Source of the DNA: Micromonospora sp. CP22
Lineage (GTDB): Bacteria; Actinomycetota; Actinomycetes; Mycobacteriales; Micromonosporaceae
Direction of reading: 5' to 3'
Assembly (NCBI RefSeq): GCF_009712475.1
Contig: NZ_VCJO01000016.1
Span: 1 to 64,000, forward strand
DNA length: 64,000 nucleotides
Made by a program: the position numbers and the translations under genes. Positions within the stretch are counted from its first letter, which is position 1, and each line of letters opens with the position of its first letter. This document shows, in pieces, positions 40,110 through 48,798 of the stretch. A model generated the notes under the pieces. The model was not told where the DNA came from, did not search any database, and saw only the letters and a program-made list of their open reading frames with translations.

Positions 40110-42408
40110 CGGCGCGCAGGAGATCCTGCCGGATGCGGGACATCACCTGCTCGCGGGTGACGCCCTGCACCGCCGTCAGGCACCGGGCGGCACCGCTGCG
40201 CGGGTCCCGCACCAGCGCCAAGGCCAGCAGCCCGGGAGGAACCCGGTCCATCCCGTTGCGGGTGGCCACGGCGTCGGCCCAGCCGAGCGCGTCGGCCAGG
40301 GCCGGGGTGACCGGGGTGGCGCGCCAGCGCTGAGGTGTCGGCGCGTCCCCGGCGTCCGGCACGTCGGTGTCCACCGCCTCGACCAGGCGGGAACTCCGTG
40401 GATCGTAGGGCCAGATCCGGGCCCAGTCGGCGTAGACGTCGCTGCGGATCAGCGCCCCGAACACCCGGCCGCACGTCACCACAGGTCCCTCGGCGGCGGC
40501 GGTGTCCAGGGCCCGAAGGCTCTGCTCGGCGAACCGCTCGGGGGCGGGCGGTCGCCGGGTCGACGGGGCACCCTCCGGTGCCCCACGGGCGAGCAGCGCC
40601 TCGGCCGGTAACAGCAGCAGCCACCGGCTCAGCCGGCCACCGAACCACCGGTGCCGGGTGTGCCGCCAACGCCGGACCGTCTCGGCGAGACCGGCCGCCG
40701 CGTCGGGTTCGTCGGCGGTGACCGCCGCGATCCGCACCTGCACGGCCGTGTGAAAGAGCAGCAGCCGGAGTAGCCGGTCGGAGAGGCCCCGCCCCTTGCC
40801 GGTCTCGGCCAGGTCGATCAGGGCGACGGCGGCACCCGAGCGGCTCGCCGGTTCGCCCGTGTCGATCGCGACGGCCCACGCCTGCAGCGTGATCCCGAAC
40901 CGCGCGGACAGGCCCAACGGCCGACGCCAGTCCAGCCAGCGACGCCGGGTCGCGTCGCCTGCGTCGAGGTGCCGGGCCAGATCGGCACCGAGCAGGTGGG
41001 CCAGCCCGGTGAAGGACTCCACCGGCGGCTCGTCGCCGTCTCGGCGCCGCACCAGGTCACCGAGCGCGGCCAACGCGCCCGGCTCTCCCCGGATCGCCGC
41101 CTCCAGCCAGGCGAACCGAGCCACCTGCGCCACGGTGGGGCTGATCACCGCCCGCGACAGCCGCCAACGGCGGCCGGTCCGCGCCACCTGGTCGCACCAG
41201 CCGGCCAGCGCCGACCACACGCCGGGCTCGGCCGCCTCGACGGCCGACGCCCAGGCAAACGCGCTCGACGTGCTCCGGTAGACCCAACGTGGCATGGGCG
41301 ACCGGTGCCGTCCGGCGCTCAGTTCCGCCCACTCCGCGCGGTGTCGGGCCCAGCCGATCCGGGCGCCGGCAGCACCGAGAGCGACCTCCTGCCGCCAGGC
41401 GAGGTCGGCCGCGGCCAACTGTCGACGGGCGGCCAGTTCGACGATCGGCATCGACCGGAGGTCGGCCTGGTCGACGTCGCCGCGCAGCAGCGCACGTACC
41501 CGGTCCGGGTCGCGGAACTGGTACCCGCCGCCGACCACGCGCAGCTCGCCGGAGGTTACCGCGTCGTCGAGGAAACCGATGGTCCGCCACGGCAACCGAC
41601 GCGCCAGCACGAGACCGGCCCGTACCACCACGAAACGTCCCCAGTGGGTACGCAGTCCGACGCCGAGGGCGATGACCGCCACCGCCGCGACGGTCGACGT
41701 CCACCACTGCGCGGGGGTCAGCCGGGGCTCTTCCAACGTGACGCCGACCGCCTGCCACTGCGGTGCGGTGCGGGGTAGCACCCGGTAACCGAGGTAGCCG
41801 CTGACCGCACCGAACGCCGCCACCCCGAGCGCCCAGGGGGCGACGGTCAGCAGCGTCGAGGTGCGATGACGGCGCAACAGCGTACGCGGCGGAACCGACT
41901 CCGTCGGCTGGCGCATCTCCCGTCGCGCCACGGTGCGTACCGTGCCGACCGCCGCCAACACCGCCGTCACCAGCAGCACCGGCAGGAGCCGACCCAGCGG
42001 CCCGGTGCCGCCGAGGTCCGCCACGACCTGGGCGCCCGACCGGTCGAGCAGGTCGTGCGCGGCCTCCCGCTTCGACGCGTCGACCAGCACGTCGACGATG
42101 CGGTGGGCCAGCCACCCGCCCCCGGCCAGCGCGGCCAGACCGGCCACCGGCCAGCCGAGCACCGCCCCGAGCTGCTGCCACCAGCGGCGACGGCGACGCG
42201 CCAGGGCCACGTACGGCGGGGACGGCCCGTCGACCCGCTGCCACGGTCTCCCGATCAGCCGCCACCAGCACAACCGGGCCGAGGCGGTACGCGCCAGCAG
42301 CAACGCCACCTGACGCAGCCGATGCTCCGATCTGGAGTGTCGCGGTCCGGGGGTGGCCGAACCCGCCGGCCTTCGGCTGGCACCGGTCGCGCGAGGGGTG
42401 ATGGACAC
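40093..42408 (-). CDS. Large membrane protein with Clp-N-like C-terminal domain
   Basis: 771 residues from a GTG, unknown family. About four membrane helices lie in the N-terminal third (for example LLPVLLVTAVLAAVGTV and VAAVAVIALGVGL). A long cytoplasmic part follows, with alpha-helical, Arg/Trp-rich sequence (about 260-690). Residues about 700-765 (ALADALGWADAVATRNGMDR ... LLALALVRDPRSGAARCL) resemble a Clp N-terminal repeat, the substrate/adaptor-binding module of Clp ATPases. It is divergent from the protease-NTPase operon with 179 nt between starts, and I infer it is part of that system. No ribosome binding site is clear. Confidence 0.72.
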   Translation of the reverse strand: MSITPRATGASRRPAGSATPGPRHSRSEHRLRQVALLLARTASARLCWWRLIGRPWQRVDGPSPPYVALARRRRRWWQQLGAVLGWPVAGLAALAGGGWLAHRIVDVLVDASKREAAHDLLDRSGAQVVADLGGTGPLGRLLPVLLVTAVLAAVGTVRTVARREMRQPTESVPPRTLLRRHRTSTLLTVAPWALGVAAFGAVSGYLGYRVLPRTAPQWQAVGVTLEEPRLTPAQWWTSTVAAVAVIALGVGLRTHWGRFVVVRAGLVLARRLPWRTIGFLDDAVTSGELRVVGGGYQFRDPDRVRALLRGDVDQADLRSMPIVELAARRQLAAADLAWRQEVALGAAGARIGWARHRAEWAELSAGRHRSPMPRWVYRSTSSAFAWASAVEAAEPGVWSALAGWCDQVARTGRRWRLSRAVISPTVAQVARFAWLEAAIRGEPGALAALGDLVRRRDGDEPPVESFTGLAHLLGADLARHLDAGDATRRRWLDWRRPLGLSARFGITLQAWAVAIDTGEPASRSGAAVALIDLAETGKGRGLSDRLLRLLLFHTAVQVRIAAVTADEPDAAAGLAETVRRWRHTRHRWFGGRLSRWLLLLPAEALLARGAPEGAPSTRRPPAPERFAEQSLRALDTAAAEGPVVTCGRVFGALIRSDVYADWARIWPYDPRSSRLVEAVDTDVPDAGDAPTPQRWRATPVTPALADALGWADAVATRNGMDRVPPGLLALALVRDPRSGAARCLTAVQGVTREQVMSRIRQDLLRAVTLQE

Positions 42409-42587
42409 AGCGGAATCTAGCCCGCCGCACCGGACCCCCGACAGTGCGTTGGCGTCATTCCGACGGGATCAGCCGACGCCGGTGTGGACATCGGACGGTT
42501 CAGCGGCAATACCCGGACACCGCGAACCAGCCGAACGGAGTAGCCACACCGTCACTCCGGTGCTCGTCTCGGATCGGGCACGTCACT

Positions 42588-43241
42588 ATGCTCGAAGCGC
42601 CGTACGACAAGACGACAGCAGGCGCACCGGAGCACCGGTGTCGCCCACGACTGCGGGGGTTGGTGGTGGGCGGGACGGCCACCGTGATTGCGTTGATCTC
42701 GCTGTCGGCGAGCGTCGCGGCCCTGGCGGTCGCTGTCACGGCCCTGCTGGCCATCCTGCGAACACAGCGCTCGGCCGGGGCCGACGCCGCTGTCGATCGC
42801 CTGGCCGAACAGGTGACGGTGATCGGGCGGGCGGTGTCCGCGTTCTGCGAAGCCGACCAGGAGGAGCGGGCCAACGGTCAGGCCCGCCGGGTGTCGCTGC
42901 GGCTCGGCGACAGCTACCGGGGAGGCCAGGATCTTCCGGGCGCGGTGGAGGTCGAGGTGGTGAACCACAGCCCCGACGTGATCCACCGCGTGTCCGTCAA
43001 CTATCGGCCGGCCGTCGGAGAGCCACAGTTCAGCGAGGCCGAGGCCGGGCCGGTGACGATCCAGCCGTACAACTCCTTCCGGCATGTCTTCGCGCTGCCA
43101 CCGGAATCCGGCTCTCCGCTGCCAGAGGAGTTCGAGGTGCACTTCACCGACGCCCGGTCACGCCGGTGGAAACGACTACCGGACCGATCCCAGCTGTGGC
43201 TGATCGGCACCGAGGACCTGAACGGAACCGGACCCGCATGA
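42588..43241 (+). CDS. Single-helix membrane protein co-transcribed with the giant protease-NTPase
   Basis: 217 residues, unrecognised. One long hydrophobic helix (VIALISLSASVAALAVAVTALLAIL, near residue 35-60), a short coil, then a cytoplasmic or extracytoplasmic beta-rich domain (ARRVSLRLGDSYRGGQDLPG ... VIHRVSVNYRPAVGE). ATGA overlap with the next gene shows tight coupling. TATGCT at 42587-42592 looks like a -10 and overlaps the ATG, so the true start may be a later GTG around 42664. It may anchor the giant protein at the membrane. Confidence 0.7.
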   Translation: MLEAPYDKTTAGAPEHRCRPRLRGLVVGGTATVIALISLSASVAALAVAVTALLAILRTQRSAGADAAVDRLAEQVTVIGRAVSAFCEADQEERANGQARRVSLRLGDSYRGGQDLPGAVEVEVVNHSPDVIHRVSVNYRPAVGEPQFSEAEAGPVTIQPYNSFRHVFALPPESGSPLPEEFEVHFTDARSRRWKRLPDRSQLWLIGTEDLNGTGPA

Positions 43242-46200
43242 TCAACCGCGTTGTCGAGATCAGCTGCACCGTCGACGGTCGGCCGAGTCGAGGTACGGGC
43301 CTGCTGATCGCCCCCGGTGTGGTGCTGACCGCCGCACACGTGGTCGACGGGGCCGAACCCGCCGACATCGAGGTGCGCCGGGCCGACACCGAGGATCCGC
43401 GCGCCTGGACGACCGCCACGGCACGGATCCTGTCGGCCGACCCCGACCTGGACGCCGCAGTGGTGCTGCTCGATACGATCTGGGATCACGTCGATGGCGA
43501 CGAGGAGCCGATCGAGATCGCCCACATCGACGTCGACGAGCCACTGCCGTTCCGGGCGATCGGATTTCCCGATGTGCAGACGGCAGAGCCGGTCCACGCC
43601 GAGGAGCGCCGGGATCTGGAGGACGTCCGTGGCGTGACCGCGCCCTACAGCGCCGACCGGCAGAAACTCCTGTCGTTGGACGTCACCTCGGCCAGGCCGC
43701 TGAACGTCCGGCCGGCACGTCGGCGCGACGAGTCCGGGTGGGCCGGCCTGTCCGGCGCGGCCGTCTGGAGCAGTGGCCTGCTCGTCGGCGTGATCGTCAC
43801 CGACAACCGCGCCTTCGACGGCGGCAGCCGGTTGGAGGCGGTTCCGGTCACCCGGCTCCTCGCGGACCGCGACCTTCAGGAGCACCTACCGCGGTCCTGG
43901 GAGCACACGGGGGCGCGACGGATCAGCAACCTGCTCTCCTTCTCCGTGGGCAACGGGCAGGTGATCCGCATCCGGGCCGCCCATCGGTCGTTCGGCCCGC
44001 AGCTGCGGGAGAATCTGCGTACGTCGTTGACCGCGCTGCTGCACGTCGAATACCAACTGGTGCCGTTCACCGGCCGGTCCGTCGAGTTCGCGCAGCTCAG
44101 ACAGTGGTGCGCCGCGCCGGCCCGGGTCAGCTACGCGGTGGTGTCCGGCCCGGCTGGCAGCGGCAAGACCCGGCTCGCCGCCGAGTTGTGCCGACAGGCG
44201 GCAGCTGACGGATGGGTCGCCGGGATCGCGAACTTCACCACCGAACCGGCGCAGACCCGACTGGACGCGGTACCCCGGCCGGTGCTGATCGTCGTGGACT
44301 ACGTCGACAACACCCCAGACACCGCCGCCGACCTGCTGCTCGGCTGCCTCACCGGTGGTGCCCGACATCCGGTACGGATCGTGTTCCTCGCCCGGTCGGC
44401 GACGGCCTTCCTGCCCAGGCTGCACGCCGCGATGGGGTTGGAGAGCCACGACCCCGCGCTCGACCTGCGGTTGGCGCAGCAGCAGCTGGACGACGTGGCC
44501 CGCTACCAGCATTATCTGGTGGCCCGCGCCGCGTTCAGTCGGCTGCGCGGGCTTCCCGAGCCGGACCAGCCGACGGGGAGCGCGACGACCGACCTGGCGG
44601 CACCGGCCGAGCCGCCCGCCGACCTGGTGCCGTGGCTGCGCGTACTGAGCACTCCACTGCTCCTGCACGCCCGGGCGCTGCTCGACCTGCTCCCCCCACC
44701 GGCGCCGACCGAGGCTGCCGCCGTCGCGGCGTCCCCGGCCGACCGGCACGACATCGACGACCTGCTGGACCGGCTACTCGACCGGGAGGACCGCGAGTTC
44801 TGGGCCCCCACGCTGCTCCGACACGGTCTGGACAGCAGCGGACCACGGATGGACGTCTTCGCGGTCGCCACCTTCGCCGGGGCGGACACCGACGACGAGG
44901 CGCGGTTCCTGCTCGACCAGGTCGACACGTTACGCGGCGACGACGCCAGGGTGGAACGGCTGCTGCAACACCTGCGGGAGACCTACGGAGGCGCCCCGCT
45001 GCCCTCCGTACGCCCGGATCTGCTCGGTGAGCGACTCATCGCACGCCAGCTGATCGCGCGCGACCAGGTGCCGCGTCTCTTCGGTGACGTCGATCGGGTC
45101 GGCCAGCGGTCGCGGATGCTCGAAGTGTTGTTGCGGATGCTGGCGTCGCCGTCGACCGCGGCGGCGCAGTCCGCGCGGCAGGTGCTCACGCGGCTGCTCG
45201 ACGAGCGCCTACCGGAACTCGCCCGGCAGGTCAACGACCCGCTGCCCGACGGCAGCACCCCCACCTCGGACGCCTACCTGTTCGCCGCGAGGATCGCCAC
45301 CGCCCTGGAACAGATCGAGGTGCCCCGGGCCGCCGCCGAGGCGTCGACCGTGACGTTCCGCTCGCAGGCCCGGCTGCACAAGCTGGCCGCCGCGGTGTTG
45401 CACCAGGCCGCGACCCACTATCAGCAGACCGACGACCCGGCACGCGCCATCCGGTTGCTCCAGGACACCACCAACGCCTACCTGCGGCTCGGCCAACCCG
45501 ATGCCGCCACGCAGTCCTCCGACGAGGCGCTCGGCTACCTGCGACGCGCCCCGCAGCTCGGCCAGGACAACCAGCTCGGGCGGCTGCTCAGCACCACCTC
45601 GCTGGTCCGCATGGGCACCGGCAACGTCGAGGCCGCCATCGAGACCGGCCGGCAGGCCGTCGCGCTCGCCGAGGCCGCGTCCCGCGACGATCCGGACGGG
45701 CACCTCGCCGCCCTCGCCGAGGCCCGGCGGCATCTCGCGCTCGCCTACCTCGCGGCCGGGCAGCACCGCGCCGCCGTCACCACGCTGCACGAGGCGGTGC
45801 ACCAACCCGGCCTGTTGCCGTCGCTGGAGGCGGGACGGCTGCGGATGGCGTACGCCATGGCGCTGCTCGCCACCGCCGACCTGCCCGGCGCGTTGAGCCA
45901 GGCGGCGCAGGCCGTCGACCGGTTCCGTACCGCCACGCCACCACGCCCGGTGGAGATGTCGGCGGCGAGCATGCTGCTGGCGAACCTGCGTGCGCTCGCC
46001 GGGGAGCTGGAGGAGGCCCAGCACGAGGTCGAGGTGGCGATCACCATCGCCGACTCCGCCCCGGACGACCACGACGACGAAGTCCGGTTCAACCGCGCGT
46101 CGATCCGGCTCGGCGCCGGTTCGCTGCTGTTGCAGGTCGACCAGGAGGCCGCACGGCGGTATCTGCGGGAAGCCCGGCAGATCTTCCAGGAACTCTCCGG

Positions 46201-48355
46201 CGAGCTGCCGGACCAGTTCGAGTTCGCGTACGCGATGACCCGCATCGCGTACGCGGAGGCCCTGTACCAACTCGACGACGTCGACGCGGCGCTGCGGGAG
46301 ATACGGGCCGCCGACGCGATGGTCGAGGACCTGTACGCGCGGCACCCGCGACGGATGTACGTGCTGCCGGTGATCGCGGCCAAGACCCGTGCGGCGCTGT
46401 ACTTCGGACTTGATCGGCTGCCGGAGGCGGTGGACGCGATCAGCGGCGCGATCGACCGGCTCACCGACCTGGATCCGATCGGTGGCCGGGCGCACCTGGG
46501 TGAGTTGTACACCCTGCTGGGGTTGCTGCGGCTGGAGACCGAGGAGTTCCGGGCGGCGCTGCAGGCAGCCGAGCGAGCCGTGACCGAGTTCCAACGGCTG
46601 TCCGAGGACGAACCCCGCACGTACCTGATCCAGACGCTCAGCGCGCACCTGTTGCAGCTGGCGGCGGCGGCCCGGCTCAGCGACGAAGGCTTCGAGGCGG
46701 AGGCCGACGATTCGGTCCGACGACTCACCGACAGCCTGCGCGACCAGGCACGCACCGACGAGCACCGGCAGTACCTCGCCCTGGTGCTCTACCTGCGGGC
46801 GAAGGTACGCCACGAGCAGGGTGACGTGGACGGGGCCATCGTGCTGGCCCAGGAGGCGATCGGCGTCTTCGAGGTGATGTCGCCGCTGTTTCCCGGCTAC
46901 GACGACGACCGCCAGACCGTCAGCGCCGAACTCGACGAGTGGCTACGGGAACGCGACGGTGGCCGTACCGACCTCGTCGTCACACCGACCGGGTCCTCGT
47001 CGGACACCCTCGACATGCTGGTGGTGGAGCCCGACCTGCGGCAACGGCGGCACCGCGTGGTGCTCGGTCGACACGGTGACCAACTGATCGCCGCGGTGCC
47101 GTTCCGGCCGGTCCTGGTGCTCGGCCCGCAGCGCAGCCGCAAGACCACCAGCATGGTGATCCCGACCCTGCTCGAATGGGACGGACCCGCGGTGGTCACC
47201 TCCATCCGCACCGACGTGCTCAGCGGCACCGTGCGGCACCGGGCCGCGATGGGCGAGGTCGCCGTCTTCGAGCCGGCGGAGCGACTGGTGCACGGCAGCC
47301 TGGTCAGGAAGTGGAACCCGATCGACGACTGCCGTACCTGGGAGGGCACGGTGTTGACCGCCCGGTCCCTGGTCGAGGCGGGCCGACTGGCCGGTCAGTC
47401 GGGTGTGCGGGACGAGCAGTTCTGGTACAACATGGCGAACCAGTTGCTCGAAGCGTTGCTCTACGCCGCCGCAGCCACCGGCTGCACCATGGGCGACGTG
47501 CACCGCTGGGTGAAGACGATGGACAGTGCCGAGGTGAGCGCCCGGCTGACGATAGCGCTCCGGCGCGGTGCCGACGGGGCCAACGCGGTACGCGCGTTCG
47601 CCGGCATCCGTGCCCTGGCCCCGCAGACGATGACCAGCGTCTACGCCACCACCACCACGCTGCTCACGGCGTACAGCTCGGAGGCGGTGCGGCGGAACTC
47701 GGAGAGCGACTTCCGGGTCGACGACTTCTTCGACGGCAGGGCGAACACGCTCTACCTCTGCGCGCCACCGGAGGACCAGCGCATCCTCGCCCCGATCTTC
47801 ACCACGCTCATCCAACGGGTGATCGCCGAGGCGTACCGCCGGCACAACAGAGGTGAGCGGCACCTGCCCCTGCTGCTGCTGTTGGACGAGGCCGGCAACA
47901 TCGCGCGGCTGGAGAACCTCGACACCCTCGCCACCAGCGCCGCCGGCACCGACATCCAACTGGTCACCGTCTTCCACGACCTGGCCCAGATGGAGGCCAT
48001 GTACGGGGAGTACCGGGCGAACAGCATCGCGAACAACCACTCGGCGTTGCTGCTGCTGCCCGGCAACCGGGACCAACGCACCCAGCAGTTGTACCGCAGT
48101 CTGCTCTCCGACGACCTGCTGCTGGGTGCGCGGCACCGGTCGCTGCGCCAGATCAAACCCGGCACCGCGTTGTGCGTCTACGACCACCTCAGCGCCGACG
48201 TCATCACGCTACGGTCGTCGAGCCACGACCGGGATCTGCGCGACTACGCCGGCCCCCCGGTCGTCGGCGACGAGGGCTTCGCGCCGCTGCTCGCGTTCAA
48301 CGCGAACAGACTCGTCATCCCGGGCGGTTACGGCCGCCCGGGAGAGCGTGTTTGA
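43238..48355 (+). CDS. Trypsin-like protease / STAND NTPase / TPR / VirD4-like ATPase fusion
   Basis: 1,705 residues. (1) Residues 1-220: trypsin-like serine protease with His34 (LTAAHVVDG), Asp72 (DLDAAVV) and Ser172 (GLSGAAVW). (2) About 275-620: P-loop NTPase, Walker A GPAGSGKT (304-311), Walker B VLIVVDYVD (Asp354), a STAND/NACHT-like module. (3) About 690-1240: helical TPR-type repeats. (4) About 1255-1705: VirD4/TraG-like ATPase, Walker A GPQRSRKT (1296-1303; Arg1301 replaces the usual Gly), Walker B LLLLLDEAGNI (Asp1550-Glu1551), then LVTVFHDLAQMEAMYGE and NNHSALLLLPG as in TraM/TraG-C coupling proteins. The architecture is that of NTP-dependent conflict systems; DNA pumping or scanning, ligand sensing and proteolysis in one chain is inference. 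Confidence 0.88.
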   Translation: MINRVVEISCTVDGRPSRGTGLLIAPGVVLTAAHVVDGAEPADIEVRRADTEDPRAWTTATARILSADPDLDAAVVLLDTIWDHVDGDEEPIEIAHIDVDEPLPFRAIGFPDVQTAEPVHAEERRDLEDVRGVTAPYSADRQKLLSLDVTSARPLNVRPARRRDESGWAGLSGAAVWSSGLLVGVIVTDNRAFDGGSRLEAVPVTRLLADRDLQEHLPRSWEHTGARRISNLLSFSVGNGQVIRIRAAHRSFGPQLRENLRTSLTALLHVEYQLVPFTGRSVEFAQLRQWCAAPARVSYAVVSGPAGSGKTRLAAELCRQAAADGWVAGIANFTTEPAQTRLDAVPRPVLIVVDYVDNTPDTAADLLLGCLTGGARHPVRIVFLARSATAFLPRLHAAMGLESHDPALDLRLAQQQLDDVARYQHYLVARAAFSRLRGLPEPDQPTGSATTDLAAPAEPPADLVPWLRVLSTPLLLHARALLDLLPPPAPTEAAAVAASPADRHDIDDLLDRLLDREDREFWAPTLLRHGLDSSGPRMDVFAVATFAGADTDDEARFLLDQVDTLRGDDARVERLLQHLRETYGGAPLPSVRPDLLGERLIARQLIARDQVPRLFGDVDRVGQRSRMLEVLLRMLASPSTAAAQSARQVLTRLLDERLPELARQVNDPLPDGSTPTSDAYLFAARIATALEQIEVPRAAAEASTVTFRSQARLHKLAAAVLHQAATHYQQTDDPARAIRLLQDTTNAYLRLGQPDAATQSSDEALGYLRRAPQLGQDNQLGRLLSTTSLVRMGTGNVEAAIETGRQAVALAEAASRDDPDGHLAALAEARRHLALAYLAAGQHRAAVTTLHEAVHQPGLLPSLEAGRLRMAYAMALLATADLPGALSQAAQAVDRFRTATPPRPVEMSAASMLLANLRALAGELEEAQHEVEVAITIADSAPDDHDDEVRFNRASIRLGAGSLLLQVDQEAARRYLREARQIFQELSGELPDQFEFAYAMTRIAYAEALYQLDDVDAALREIRAADAMVEDLYARHPRRMYVLPVIAAKTRAALYFGLDRLPEAVDAISGAIDRLTDLDPIGGRAHLGELYTLLGLLRLETEEFRAALQAAERAVTEFQRLSEDEPRTYLIQTLSAHLLQLAAAARLSDEGFEAEADDSVRRLTDSLRDQARTDEHRQYLALVLYLRAKVRHEQGDVDGAIVLAQEAIGVFEVMSPLFPGYDDDRQTVSAELDEWLRERDGGRTDLVVTPTGSSSDTLDMLVVEPDLRQRRHRVVLGRHGDQLIAAVPFRPVLVLGPQRSRKTTSMVIPTLLEWDGPAVVTSIRTDVLSGTVRHRAAMGEVAVFEPAERLVHGSLVRKWNPIDDCRTWEGTVLTARSLVEAGRLAGQSGVRDEQFWYNMANQLLEALLYAAAATGCTMGDVHRWVKTMDSAEVSARLTIALRRGADGANAVRAFAGIRALAPQTMTSVYATTTTLLTAYSSEAVRRNSESDFRVDDFFDGRANTLYLCAPPEDQRILAPIFTTLIQRVIAEAYRRHNRGERHLPLLLLLDEAGNIARLENLDTLATSAAGTDIQLVTVFHDLAQMEAMYGEYRANSIANNHSALLLLPGNRDQRTQQLYRSLLSDDLLLGARHRSLRQIKPGTALCVYDHLSADVITLRSSSHDRDLRDYAGPPVVGDEGFAPLLAFNANRLVIPGGYGRPGERV

Positions 48356-48696
48356 GAAGGCTCGACGGGTGGCTCCGGCTTGCTTCCCGCTCGACCACGC
48401 TTGTTGATCCGTACGCGGTTGCCGCCCAGTTCCGGTTGCAGGGTCAGGGTGACCCGGTGGGTGGCGGACTTGTGCCGTTCGACGTCACCGCCGACGGTGA
48501 CCACCGTCCACAGCGCCGCCTTGGCACCGCCCTTGACGACGGTGGAGACCGCCACCTCCAACTCCAGTTCGACGCTCTCGACCTCGAACGTCAGGTCCTC
48601 ACCCTCGGCCCAGTCGACCGCGGCGAGGATCTGCTCGCGCAGGCTCTGCACGGCCTCGGAGATGGTCAGGTCGTCAGTGGGCTTGACCGGACTCAT
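48328..48696 (-). CDS. Trypco2 (trypsin-co-occurring domain 2) family protein
   Basis: 122 residues. TISEAVQSLREQILAAVDWA, GEDLTFEVESVELELEVAVS and ATHRVTLTLQPE follow the trypco2 pattern (small beta-rich domain found next to trypsin-like peptidase and STAND genes). ATG at 48696 with GGAGGG upstream. Its 3' end overlaps the end of the giant gene by 28 nt in opposite direction. It is the expected partner of the protease module, perhaps a substrate or inhibitor that is cleaved on activation; this role is not established. Confidence 0.85.
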   Translation of the reverse strand: MSPVKPTDDLTISEAVQSLREQILAAVDWAEGEDLTFEVESVELELEVAVSTVVKGGAKAALWTVVTVGGDVERHKSATHRVTLTLQPELGGNRVRINKRGRAGSKPEPPVEPSQTRSPGRP

Positions 48697-48798
48697 CGGC
48701 GCTCCCTCCGTCGTCAGCCGGTTCGAACCGGCCAGCCCATGGATAACACGCCGCCGCCACCGTCCTCCTCGGACCGGCGGCCACGGCTACGGCGTCGC

